64,000 nt of DNA from CALXXL01 sp034926605 (lineage in GTDB: Bacteria > Verrucomicrobiota > Lentisphaeria > Victivallales > Victivallaceae), in the NCBI GenBank assembly GCA_034926605.1, contig JAYFQV010000001.1, forward strand, positions 62,001 through 126,000. The letters are read 5' to 3'. Shown here one piece after another: positions 45,352 through 54,045 of the stretch. The number at the start of each line of letters is the position of its first letter. Within the stretch, counting starts at the first letter, position 1. The position numbers were made by a program, and so were the translations under genes. Under the pieces are notes generated by a model. That model saw only the letters and a list, made by a program, of their open reading frames with translations, ran no database searches and was not told the origin of the DNA.

Positions 45352-45379
45352 TTGCATCATAATTTTTCACATGTAATTT
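45352..45379 (+). promoter_or_regulatory. Possible promoter for the AT-rich orphan gene
   Basis: TTGCAT (45352-45357), 16-base spacer, TAATTT (45374-45379), in an AT-rich stretch where chance matches are frequent. Confidence 0.3.
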
Positions 45380-45399
45380 TATTTTGGAGAGAATGTTCC

Positions 45400-46404
45400 A
45401 TGCGCATTAAAAACACAATTTACTTTCTTGCCGTATTCGGGATATTCTGGTGGCTGGGCGCAATATTTTATGGCGTTCCGGACATCCAAAACGATGTCCG
45501 TCCGGAAGAATTGTCCATGGACCGGGTCGACCGGGAAATCGGGCTGGTAAATATTGTTCAAGCGATCTCGGATAAGACGAGCGTCGAAGATCTGATTGCG
45601 CGCTTTCCGGCACTTTCAATAAATGAAGAACCTTACAAGATACTTGTACGCCCGAATCAAAAATATTTCGAATTCTATTTGCTGAATTCAAATCCGTTTC
45701 CAGACTTGGTTGTTTTCAAAAACGGTTACCAGGATATGGGGTTATCCTGGTGCGGCTGTTCAAGTCGTTTCGCGCTGGAGAATTCGCTTTTCGTACGCAG
45801 AATTGAAGCGTGCAATCAAAGATCTTCCATGTCGTTTATCGGCAGCATAAGTTTGGTTATCGCCGTGATCGGAATCCAATTATTCCGCCGAAAAATGCGA
45901 CTCGTGTTCTTCTGCCTCTTGATATTCATAATGGGTATCGCCGCCGTGCTGCAGGTTAGAATGAAGCCATACCTCTTCGACTCTGAACTGGACGATTATA
46001 TCAAAAACCACACCATGGAGCTTGCCGCAGTTCTGATGGCGACACCTCGCTCCGGCTTGACTGAAATGCCGGGGAAAGACGGCGGAAACATAACCATATT
46101 TGCCGCAAAGCCGGATTTGTTCGACGTTGAATACGCCAGAGTCAATCTCGGAAATTTTGATTTTCTGTTTTACGGCAAAAATGTCGGGGAAAATCTCAAA
46201 AATATTGGCAGGTTTATGAATTTTCGGAAAATCGACAATAACCTGTGGCTTGGCAGCTATAAATGGTGGAAAACCACTCAGAGATGTCTTTTCATATCAG
46301 ACGTCGTGACAGTTATATTTTGGCCGCTGATGATGTTATGGGCAATCTGCCATCTGATAAATCCGGAGCGCGGATTGCTCGTTCTGACCGGAAAGCGGAG
46401 TTAA
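45400..46404 (+). CDS. Membrane protein of unknown function, AT-rich
   Basis: A 334-residue protein that I do not recognise. TM segments appear at about 6-26, 145-162, 168-186 and 297-320, with a soluble loop 27-140 that includes a CGC motif (118-120) and a second soluble region 190-290. The codon use is visibly richer in A and T than in the flanking genes, and the flanking intergenic DNA is also AT-rich, which fits recent transfer. GGAG lies ten bases before the ATG. Orientation and gap (137 bases) leave it outside the neighbouring operons. It may be a small stand-alone acquisition. Confidence 0.7.
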   Translation: MRIKNTIYFLAVFGIFWWLGAIFYGVPDIQNDVRPEELSMDRVDREIGLVNIVQAISDKTSVEDLIARFPALSINEEPYKILVRPNQKYFEFYLLNSNPFPDLVVFKNGYQDMGLSWCGCSSRFALENSLFVRRIEACNQRSSMSFIGSISLVIAVIGIQLFRRKMRLVFFCLLIFIMGIAAVLQVRMKPYLFDSELDDYIKNHTMELAAVLMATPRSGLTEMPGKDGGNITIFAAKPDLFDVEYARVNLGNFDFLFYGKNVGENLKNIGRFMNFRKIDNNLWLGSYKWWKTTQRCLFISDVVTVIFWPLMMLWAICHLINPERGLLVLTGKRS

Positions 46405-46541
46405 CCTTAAATAGTCCGGTTCCTTATGATATCCTGCACAAACACAAAAAAAACGCACCGGGGTTTGCATTTCCCGGTTTGAGGTGTAGACTATATCCGA
46501 GCAGCACAGAAATACTTTTTTCCACCAAGGGGCAATGGATT

Positions 46542-48281
46542 TTGAAAAAGATAACCAAACGCGATCTGCTCGTAACTCTGCTGATCTTCGTCGCCGCAAT
46601 CGGACTGCGCACACTGGCGGTATACCAGATAGCCGGTACCGCGGCGGCGGTTTACAACCCGTCGCCGGCAACCGACATGTTCACCTATTGGAAACTCTCC
46701 GGCGACATCCTTGCCGGAAACTTTCACGGTGAATTCTACTACCAGCCGTTCTACTACGCCATGTGGCTGCCCGGTCTGCGTATGCTGTGGAACTCCATCA
46801 CCACCGTGATCATAGCCCAAACCCTGCTCGGCGGCCTCACCGTACTGCTCGCCGCCCGTTGCGCATACTGCGCGGCCGGGCGCACCGCCGGTTGGATCGC
46901 GGGAATCCTCACCGCCCTATGTGCTCCGCTGCTGCTGTATACCCCGTTTCTCGACATCGCCAACGTACAGGCGTTTTTCCTCGCCGCAATCGCATTTTCC
47001 GGCGTCAGACTGTACCGTCGCGGCGGCATTGAAAGCTACCTTGGGCTGTGTGTGGCGACGGCGCTGGCCATTCTGTCGCGCGGCAATGTATGGTTCGCCG
47101 TCCCCGGCATTATTGTGTTGTTCTTCGCGGTGTGGAAATGGCGGACGGCGTTGGCGGCGGCCTTGGGCCTGCTGGTGATAGTGGTTGCATTCCAGCTGCC
47201 TTTCGCCGTACAGAACACGATTGAACGCGGCACACCGACCGGCGCCAGTACCGCCGCCGGACAGGTGCTGGCTCTCGGCAATACGCCGGAGGCCCCGCCC
47301 GGAGGCAGGAATTTCGACTCCGGGGCCGGTCCGATGGAATACCCGCCAAGCTTTCAGCTGTGGATGGACCATGCGCCGGAGCGGTCGGTGGCGCTTCAGA
47401 TGTGGGACTGGTTCCGCTCCGAACCGCTGGCCTTCTGTGAGCTCCAGTTCCGCAAATTGCTGCTGTTCTGGGACCGGCGCGACATTCCGAACAACGTCTC
47501 CATGCGGGGCGAAGGCGGAGAATCCTTCGTCGTTCATCTGGAATGGACCACCGGAGTGATTCTCGTGCTGGCACTTGCCGGGCTCCTTGCCGGCGCGCGG
47601 CGGGCCTGGAAAAAGCGTCGTGCCGACTGGTGGTTCCTTGCCTATCTCATTGTCGGGTACTGGGCCGCCACCGCCGCATTCTACAACCTTTCGCGTTTCC
47701 GCGACCCGATTCTGCCGGTGGCGGCGGTGTTGGCGGCTCAGTTCACGGTCACCGCATACCGCCGGTTCAAGCTCAACCGCCGCGGTTTCTATCTGTCTTC
47801 GATCCCGCCGCTGATGATCGCGGTTTTCGTGGTCTATCAAGGTTTCGATGTGTATACCATTTACTGCGAAGCGGCGGTGATGCGCACAGCCCGACCGTCC
47901 GGCGTCCGTTGCGGCAATATGGTGCTGGACAACGGCCCGCTCAGCTTCGGCGGCTGGACTCGATTCGAGCCGGGCGGCCGTGATCTGATCGAAAAACGCT
48001 TTGCCGGAGTATCCGGTCCGGCGGAACTTGAGCTTACCATATGGAGCGAGACCAGCGGTGAAATAAAACTCTTCATCGACGGGTTCGGCCGCCGATTTGC
48101 GCTGGTCAAAGGCGAAAACCGCATCCGGTTCCCGGTGGAAGACGCCTCAAAAATCGAGCTTACGGTGGAACGGCTGCCGGGCTGCCTCGTGCTTGATCGG
48201 CAACGCGACTACGGGCGTACGCTGATAAATTCCAAGCCGGCCGGCGGCGAACTGGTTGCCCGGCTCCACCTGCCCCGCTGA
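46542..48281 (+). CDS. GT-C family glycosyltransferase, polytopic membrane protein
   Basis: A 579-residue membrane enzyme of the PMT/ArnT-like GT-C group. TM1 is near residues 9-29; after it comes the external loop with NPSPATDMFTYWKLSGDIL, whose aspartate is the likely catalytic residue, and YQPFYYAMWLPGL. About ten more hydrophobic helices follow, to about residue 440; the last 130 residues form a soluble beta-rich domain. It uses lipid-linked sugar donors on the periplasmic side. The start is read as TTG at 46542, with AAGGGG nine bases upstream; longer ATG starts lie within the preceding gene and lack family resemblance. Confidence 0.78.
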   Translation: MKKITKRDLLVTLLIFVAAIGLRTLAVYQIAGTAAAVYNPSPATDMFTYWKLSGDILAGNFHGEFYYQPFYYAMWLPGLRMLWNSITTVIIAQTLLGGLTVLLAARCAYCAAGRTAGWIAGILTALCAPLLLYTPFLDIANVQAFFLAAIAFSGVRLYRRGGIESYLGLCVATALAILSRGNVWFAVPGIIVLFFAVWKWRTALAAALGLLVIVVAFQLPFAVQNTIERGTPTGASTAAGQVLALGNTPEAPPGGRNFDSGAGPMEYPPSFQLWMDHAPERSVALQMWDWFRSEPLAFCELQFRKLLLFWDRRDIPNNVSMRGEGGESFVVHLEWTTGVILVLALAGLLAGARRAWKKRRADWWFLAYLIVGYWAATAAFYNLSRFRDPILPVAAVLAAQFTVTAYRRFKLNRRGFYLSSIPPLMIAVFVVYQGFDVYTIYCEAAVMRTARPSGVRCGNMVLDNGPLSFGGWTRFEPGGRDLIEKRFAGVSGPAELELTIWSETSGEIKLFIDGFGRRFALVKGENRIRFPVEDASKIELTVERLPGCLVLDRQRDYGRTLINSKPAGGELVARLHLPR

Positions 48282-48403
48282 AGTATTCCTATATACCTGA
48301 TTTCAATGAAAAAAACAACTTTTTGGCGGACGTTGCTTGCATAAATTAAGAAACCGGGTTATTTTTATCCTCGTGTTAAATAAAGATTTTTGGGAGATCA
48401 TAT

Positions 48404-48739
48404 ATGGATTTGAAAAGCTACGAGCGGGATGGCGTTCTGGTTATCCAGATCGACGGCCGCCTGGATGCCGAATTTGCCGAAACACTGCGCTCGGAGTTTC
48501 TCAAGCAGATCGCCAATCACCGCAGGTTCGTCCTCGACCTCGCCGGAATGGAATATCTGGACAGTACCGGACTGGGAGCAATTGTATTCTGCCTCAAGAG
48601 CAGCAACGAATACAACGGCAAGCTGGCGCTGGCCAATCTCGGCAGCAAACCGCGAATGATATTCACCATAACCCGGGCTTACAAAATATTCGACATTTAC
48701 GACGACTTGGATTCGGCCATAAAAGCGGTTAAAGCATAA
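48404..48739 (+). CDS. STAS-domain anti-sigma factor antagonist (HsbA/SpoIIAA-like)
   Basis: A 111-residue single STAS domain. The phosphorylatable serine is S54 in YLDSTGLGAIVF, the standard SpoIIAA/RsbV site. Unphosphorylated, such proteins bind and remove an anti-sigma kinase or regulate another target. GGGAG stands seven bases before the ATG. The cognate kinase and phosphatase are plausibly the HATPase and PP2C domains of the regulator at 32965. The gene lies just upstream of the exopolysaccharide genes with a 20-base gap, suggesting co-expression and a regulatory target there. I see no sigma factor in the window. Confidence 0.92.
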   Translation: MDLKSYERDGVLVIQIDGRLDAEFAETLRSEFLKQIANHRRFVLDLAGMEYLDSTGLGAIVFCLKSSNEYNGKLALANLGSKPRMIFTITRAYKIFDIYDDLDSAIKAVKA

Positions 48740-48759
48740 TCTGAACGCCGGAGGCCCGG

Positions 48760-49482
48760 ATGGACCCACACAAGACTTTCTTCGATCGGGACGAGCTTAT
48801 CGACTTACTGCTGGAACGGGCCGAACATAAAAGGTCGGCCCGCCGAAAGATCCTGATGTGGAAAATCACCGTCGGTGCGGCATATTTCGTCAAACGCCTG
48901 TTCGACATAGTCGTAAGCATAATCATACTGCTGATGCTAACCCCGCTGTTCGTGGCTGTGGCGGCTTGGATCAAACTGAACTCGCCCGGCCCCCTGATCT
49001 ATCGGCAAATCCGCGTAGGCCTTAACGGGCGGCATTTCAACTTCTACAAGTTCCGCAGCATGTATCAGGACGCCGACAAGCGCTGGAAGGAACTGCAGTC
49101 CACCCAGAACGAGTCGAAAGACGGCGTTATCTTCAAGATGAAGAAAGACCCCCGAGTCACTCGCTCCGGCCGCTTTATCCGCAAGTTCAGCATTGACGAA
49201 CTGCCGCAACTGTTCAATGTGCTGCTAGGCGACATGAGCCTGGTCGGTCCGCGGCCGCCGCTGCCGCAGGAAGTTGATCTCTATACTTTGGACGACCGCA
49301 AACGGCTGAACGTGGTCCCCGGCATAACCGGTCTGTGGCAGGTTTCGGGGCGCAGCGACATACCGTTCAAACAGCAGGTTGAGCTGGACAAGGAGTACAT
49401 CAAAAGCCAGTCGGTGTGGAAGGACATCGTAATAATGCTGAAGACCATTCCGGCCGTGCTTACCGGAAAGGGTGCCTACTGA
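48760..49482 (+). CDS. Initiating sugar transferase (monotopic phosphoglycosyl transferase)
   Basis: A 240-residue enzyme of the WcaJ/WbaP/PglC class that moves a sugar-1-phosphate from a nucleotide sugar to undecaprenyl phosphate, starting the repeat unit. The re-entrant hydrophobic helix is about 45-67 (KRLFDIVVSIIILLML), followed by SPGPLIYRQIRVGLNG, FYKFRSM and the catalytic D146-E147 pair in SIDELPQLFN. LVGPRPPLP and PGITGLWQVSGRSD complete the family signature. GGAGG lies five bases before the ATG. It opens the exopolysaccharide locus. Confidence 0.93.
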   Translation: MDPHKTFFDRDELIDLLLERAEHKRSARRKILMWKITVGAAYFVKRLFDIVVSIIILLMLTPLFVAVAAWIKLNSPGPLIYRQIRVGLNGRHFNFYKFRSMYQDADKRWKELQSTQNESKDGVIFKMKKDPRVTRSGRFIRKFSIDELPQLFNVLLGDMSLVGPRPPLPQEVDLYTLDDRKRLNVVPGITGLWQVSGRSDIPFKQQVELDKEYIKSQSVWKDIVIMLKTIPAVLTGKGAY

Positions 49483-49483
49483 C

Positions 49484-50875
49484 ATGAGATGTATCATCAA
49501 CTGTTCCGGAGCAAGCTCCCAATGGGTACACGGTCTGATGCCCGGTCTGCCGCCGTACCTGGTTCCGCTGGGGAACAAGCCATATCTGGAATTTCTGCTG
49601 GACTTCTGCGCGCTTGCCGGAATCGAGCATGTCCGAATCGTTTCCGACGACCCGGAGTGGGACTGGCAGACCCCTCTGGGAAACGGCGAACGCTGGAACC
49701 TCGAAATCAGCTATGTCCCGCTGGCCAGCGACCTTCCGGCCGCGGAACTGCGCGAATACCACCGCGGCTTCGCGGACAATGACGACCTGCTGGTGTTCCA
49801 CGGTCTATTCTTCCTGCATTATGATAAACGCGACTTCAAAATGCCGGAATTCGACCCCGCAAAATGGATCGGCGAACATACTCCCGCCGGCGATGGATGG
49901 TCCGTCGTCGGCCGTGATGCGCCGGCCGGCGCCGAATTCGAAAACCGTTACGGTCAGAATGGCTCCGCTCCACCCCGGGTGGAACCGTTGGACAGCGTGC
50001 GCCGTTTTTATGATTTCAACATGGCGCTGGCCTACAGCGACGGTGTCCGCTACAACATGCCCGGCTATTCCAGCGAACCGAACGTTTACATCGGCCGCAA
50101 CGTGGTGATCGCCCGCTCCTGCAACGTGGTGCCGCCGGTAATACTGGGTGACGCCACCCAGCTCGGCCGCGCCTCCGGCATCGGCCCCGGCGCGGTAATC
50201 GGCAACAATTCGCTGGTCGACGATCGCGCCACCGTGATTGATTCCGTGGTGGTCGGCAACTCATATATCGGCCACAACCTGGAATTGCGTGGTAAAATAG
50301 TATATCGCAACACCATAATCGACCCGCTGATAAGCGAAAGTTTCGAAATCGACGACGATTCACTGCTTTGCGAGATGGTAAAACCGTCCCGGCTGCGCTG
50401 TTCATACAAGCAACGGCTCATGGCGGCTTTTTTCTTCCTCCTTCAGTTGATCCCATATCTGCTGCTGCGCCCGTTCTCCAAAGTTCGCGTGGAAACCGTG
50501 GAATGCTTCGTCTATCAGCACATGGAAAAGAAACGCATGCTGCGGCTCTACCGGCGTCCCGGCCGCAACTTCGCCGGCCGTTATTTTCTCAAACTCAACC
50601 TCGACAAATTCCACCTGCTGCCGATGGTCATGGCCGGCCATCTGAGGTTGGTCGGCAATTATATTTTGCCGGTCACGCCGGAAAATTCGAAATTCATGAG
50701 CACCTTCACCGAATACTCCCCGGGGCTGTTCTCCCTGTCCGAGCTGCTGGAACACGAATACGACCCGGTGCAGCGGGAAATAGACGAACTTTATTATGCC
50801 TATAATGCAAGTTTCAGATTCAACATGGAAATACTTGGGCAGGCGCTGTTGCGCAATCTGCTCAAACGTACATAA
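49484..50875 (+). CDS. Nucleotidyltransferase/left-handed beta-helix protein with a phosphoglycosyl-transferase-like C-terminus
   Basis: A 463-residue protein. Residues 1-110 resemble an NTP-transferase domain (PYLVPLGNKPYLEFLLDF at 24-41), but the usual GxGTRL start loop is replaced. Residues 197-285 are hexapeptide repeats of a left-handed beta-helix (VPPVILGDATQLGRASGIG and GAVIGNNSLVDDRATVIDS). Residues 310-330 are hydrophobic. Residues 350-463 echo the C-terminal half of sugar transferases: LRLVGNY at 387, PGLFSLSEL at 413, and an ELYYAYNASFRFNMEILGQ segment, yet the catalytic Asp-Glu pair is absent. It may be an inactive or scaffold partner of the preceding enzyme. The gene starts two bases after its stop. 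Confidence 0.75.
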   Translation: MRCIINCSGASSQWVHGLMPGLPPYLVPLGNKPYLEFLLDFCALAGIEHVRIVSDDPEWDWQTPLGNGERWNLEISYVPLASDLPAAELREYHRGFADNDDLLVFHGLFFLHYDKRDFKMPEFDPAKWIGEHTPAGDGWSVVGRDAPAGAEFENRYGQNGSAPPRVEPLDSVRRFYDFNMALAYSDGVRYNMPGYSSEPNVYIGRNVVIARSCNVVPPVILGDATQLGRASGIGPGAVIGNNSLVDDRATVIDSVVVGNSYIGHNLELRGKIVYRNTIIDPLISESFEIDDDSLLCEMVKPSRLRCSYKQRLMAAFFFLLQLIPYLLLRPFSKVRVETVECFVYQHMEKKRMLRLYRRPGRNFAGRYFLKLNLDKFHLLPMVMAGHLRLVGNYILPVTPENSKFMSTFTEYSPGLFSLSELLEHEYDPVQREIDELYYAYNASFRFNMEILGQALLRNLLKRT

Positions 50876-50895
50876 AATGTTTGCGGCATGGCGAT

Positions 50896-50923
50896 TTGTA
50901 AAAGTCGGGCCATGTGATATATT
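50896..50923 (+). promoter_or_regulatory. Predicted promoter for the chain-length/export genes
   Basis: TTGTAA (50896-50901), 16-base spacer, TATATT (50918-50923) preceded by TGA, an extended -10. The leader of about 20 bases contains AAGGAGAAGGG. Confidence 0.6.
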
Positions 50924-50949
50924 ATAGTAACAAGGAGAAGGGTTTTTAG

Positions 50950-52977
50950 ATGCATTTGGACGATACCGACGTCTATGTACCTGGAAAAGGAAACGTTTAC
51001 GGTTCCGGCGTACTGCTCGATATCTTCCGGCGCGACTGGCAATTCTGGATATGGGCGCTCCAGCGCCACTGGATATGGCTTGCCACGGTGCCGGTGGTTT
51101 TTGCCTTTCTCTTTTTCATGATCCGCACTTGGACCGCGCCCAAGCTCTATGAGAGCAAGGTGGCGCTGGTGCGTCAGGAAATAAAATATACCGGCGGCGA
51201 GTCCGGCGTGCCCACCGGCTTCGTGCAACCTCAACTCAATGTGCTCACCAGCATGATCACCGGCAACAAGTGCATGATTGCCGCCAGCGATCGTTTGAAG
51301 TCGAAGTGGTCGCCGGAAGCCCTGCAGCGAATGGTAAGAATCGAGCAGGAACAGAAAAACTCCAACTACATTCTGCTCGCAGTCATCACCGACAATGCAG
51401 AGGATTCCGCCATCGTAGCCAACACGGTGGCGGATGTATTCATCGACGTTTACCGTGACTTCCTGAGCTCCCATGTTGATGAACTGTACAACAACAGCGA
51501 AAAGAGCTGCATCCAGCTGCGCGCCGAAATATCAACCTTGCACAATAACGAGCTTAGCATCTGCAAAATCAACGATATTTCAGGCAATCTCAAACAGGAA
51601 ATAACGCTGGTGACGCAACGCATCGCGGACACCGAGACCATGCTTCAGCACGAATCTGGTACACTGGACGGCGCAAAACTGAAGGTGAGCGACTTGGAAA
51701 AGGTCATTGCCTCCACGCCCGAGGAAGTCGAGGTCTATCGCGAAGAGAGCATGGCCGCCGACATCAGCCTTGCCACCGCCCGTCAGGACCTGATTCGTCT
51801 GAAGCAGATATATACCGACGAAAATCCGAAAGTAAAGATTCAGATCGCCAAAATTGCGGAGATGGAGAAAAATCTTGCCGCCCAGGATTCCAATGACGGC
51901 CGCAGCAAGGTGGTCATCGGTAAAAATCCGGCCTATATAAACGCACTCAACGACCTCAGCCGGGCCCGACTTGACATGGTTGCCTCCGAGGCCCATATCA
52001 AGCAATATCATGAAGACCTTACCAAATTGCGCGCGCGCCAGCAGGTATTGAACGATCTTGCTCCGGAGTTCAGTGTGATCGATCTGTCAATCGATCAGAA
52101 AAAAGATACACTCGCCACTCAGGAGGCGATAACCAAAAACCTCGAATTTTTCCGGGAACGCAGCTTTACCGATACCAACATCTATGAGCGCGCCGTTCCC
52201 AATCCGGAGCCGGTATCGCGCAAGCGTTCGCTTTATGCGGCCATTGGTTTTCTGCTTGGCCTTATGTTCACCGGCGGTACGCTGCTGTCGATGGAGGCGC
52301 TGAATCTTTCCGTCCGCAGCAAGGTGGACATGGAGAAGGGCCTCACACTGCCGGTTCTTGGCGTGGCGCCGGTGCTTGCGCCGGAACACCGTGCCGACTT
52401 CTACAGCGCGCTGCAGGGGATGGTCGGCAACCTGGAAGGCCTCATGAAAGACATTCCGCGTCCGGCAATGGTTGCGGTTGCTCCGGTGGAATTTACCGAC
52501 CCGGAAGGCCGGGTAACCGAGGAATTGCTGAATATTCTGGCGGTGCGCGGCATATCCTGCCTGCGCATCCGGATCATGGAGGAACTGCCGTCCGAGGCGC
52601 TGCCGCATCTGCTGAACGACTTTCTCTACAAATTCAGCGACGCCCTGCCGGAACCCAGCGTGGACGGCATCTACTATTTCAAGCTTGACGACATGGCTTT
52701 CATGGCGTCGCCTTCACGCGACGTGCTCAAGACCCTGCGCGACCGCCTGACCGACTGGGACCTGGTGGTATGGGAACTGTTCGAATACAATCTGCACCCG
52801 CAGTTGTTCATGGAAATCTGCAACAGTTCCGACCTCACGGTTTTCATGATGGAATTCTCGAAGACCTCGAAACTGGAAGTATACAATATCCTCCGCCAGA
52901 TCCGCATCGCCGGGGTGCGCAACATCGTTGGCGGGTTGTTCAACGTTGAAAACAAATTTTACCGCAAGGTGAACTGA
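50950..52977 (+). CDS. Wzz/Wzc-like polysaccharide co-polymerase with degenerate kinase domain
   Basis: A 675-residue inner-membrane protein that sets chain length and drives export of polysaccharide. TM1 is about 45-62, then a periplasmic Wzz domain with long coiled coils (about 170-410), TM2 about 430-450, and a cytoplasmic domain (455-675) that follows the BY-kinase fold. The cytoplasmic domain lacks the Walker A P-loop: where GxxxxGKT is expected (about 510-522) the sequence reads APVEFTDPEGRV. A Walker B-like strand remains (DLVVWE near 602). There is no C-terminal tyrosine cluster. It is probably an inactive kinase relative. It starts the export operon. Confidence 0.85.
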   Translation: MHLDDTDVYVPGKGNVYGSGVLLDIFRRDWQFWIWALQRHWIWLATVPVVFAFLFFMIRTWTAPKLYESKVALVRQEIKYTGGESGVPTGFVQPQLNVLTSMITGNKCMIAASDRLKSKWSPEALQRMVRIEQEQKNSNYILLAVITDNAEDSAIVANTVADVFIDVYRDFLSSHVDELYNNSEKSCIQLRAEISTLHNNELSICKINDISGNLKQEITLVTQRIADTETMLQHESGTLDGAKLKVSDLEKVIASTPEEVEVYREESMAADISLATARQDLIRLKQIYTDENPKVKIQIAKIAEMEKNLAAQDSNDGRSKVVIGKNPAYINALNDLSRARLDMVASEAHIKQYHEDLTKLRARQQVLNDLAPEFSVIDLSIDQKKDTLATQEAITKNLEFFRERSFTDTNIYERAVPNPEPVSRKRSLYAAIGFLLGLMFTGGTLLSMEALNLSVRSKVDMEKGLTLPVLGVAPVLAPEHRADFYSALQGMVGNLEGLMKDIPRPAMVAVAPVEFTDPEGRVTEELLNILAVRGISCLRIRIMEELPSEALPHLLNDFLYKFSDALPEPSVDGIYYFKLDDMAFMASPSRDVLKTLRDRLTDWDLVVWELFEYNLHPQLFMEICNSSDLTVFMMEFSKTSKLEVYNILRQIRIAGVRNIVGGLFNVENKFYRKVN

Positions 52978-54035
52978 TGAACAGACATATCACGGCGGTA
53001 GTGACGGCGGCAATAATGTTGTTCCTTGCCGCAGGCTGCGACAAACATTACTTCGGGCCAATGGCGATACCATCCGCCTATGAAGTCATGCCGACGGTGC
53101 CGACCGAGGAAAGGAATGTTGCCGAACGGCTTCAGGAACTCCAGAACATCAGGCCTGAACCCTATCGCATATCGGCAATGGACCACTTCCACTTCTCGGT
53201 TTATGAAGAGGACGATCTGGCGGTGGAAGACATGGTGGTAACTCCCGACGGCTATATCGCGGTTCCGCTGGTGGGGCCGGTCCGAATCGGCGGGATGACC
53301 TTGCCGGAAGCCACCGAGTTACTGACAAAAAGTTTCGAGAAATGGATACGGTCCCCGCGGATCGCCCTGATCCCGTTGGCGGTGGAGGGGTATAATTTCA
53401 CCATCGTAGGCCGGGTGAATCGGCCGGGATGCTATCCGGTCACGATCGGAAGGACCAGACTGCTCGACGCGGTGGCACTGGCCGGCGGCTTCTCCGAAGG
53501 CCTGTTCAACGGTTCCTCCATAGAGATGGCAGACCTCAACAACGCCTATATTTCCCGCGCCGGCGAACTGCTGCCGGTCAATTTCACCAAGGCGATCACC
53601 CAAGGCGACAGACTGAACAACATACCGCTCCAGAACGGCGACTATATTTACATTCCGTCGGTGATGACCCGTTCGGTGGCGGTGCTGGGCGCGGTGGCCA
53701 ACAACACCTATGTCGGATATCGCGAGGGTATGACATTGATGCAGGCGCTGCCATATGCCCGCGGGCTTTTGGACACCCATTCCAGTTATGTCAAAATCAT
53801 ACGCGGCGGTATGAAGGATCCGGTGGTCTATACAGTCAACGTGGATGATATTCTGGCGGGAAAGACCATGGACTTCGAACTTCAAGCGTCCGATGTGGTC
53901 TATGTTCCGCTCGGGCCGGTCTCGGAATGGAACGTTCTTATGCGTAAGATCGTACCCACTTTCCAGGTGCTGAATTTGATGGCCGGACCGTTCGGCAATC
54001 CCTCCGGGTATATCAATCTCAGCAACGGCAACTGA
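52977..54035 (+). CDS. Wza-like outer-membrane polysaccharide export lipoprotein
   Basis: A 352-residue lipoprotein (lipobox FLAAGC, lipidated cysteine at residue 21). It has the Poly_export domain (about 60-140, YRISAMDHFHFSVYEEDDL and VTPDGYIAVPLVGPV) and two SLBB domains (about 143-215 with VVGRVNRPGCYPVTIG-like sequence, and about 235-315). It forms the ring channel through which polysaccharide leaves the cell. The last residues include a hydrophobic helix that could be the transmembrane barrel helix of Wza. The start overlaps the co-polymerase stop by one base. Confidence 0.9.
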   Translation: MNRHITAVVTAAIMLFLAAGCDKHYFGPMAIPSAYEVMPTVPTEERNVAERLQELQNIRPEPYRISAMDHFHFSVYEEDDLAVEDMVVTPDGYIAVPLVGPVRIGGMTLPEATELLTKSFEKWIRSPRIALIPLAVEGYNFTIVGRVNRPGCYPVTIGRTRLLDAVALAGGFSEGLFNGSSIEMADLNNAYISRAGELLPVNFTKAITQGDRLNNIPLQNGDYIYIPSVMTRSVAVLGAVANNTYVGYREGMTLMQALPYARGLLDTHSSYVKIIRGGMKDPVVYTVNVDDILAGKTMDFELQASDVVYVPLGPVSEWNVLMRKIVPTFQVLNLMAGPFGNPSGYINLSNGN

Positions 54036-54045
54036 CGGCGTTCCG

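Noticed and set aside
48334..48350. Possible sigma54 promoter (TTGGCGGACGTTGCTTGC) upstream of the STAS gene
   Set aside because: The distance between the GG and GC elements is 8 or 12 bases, not the required 10, so it does not fit the -24/-12 rule.
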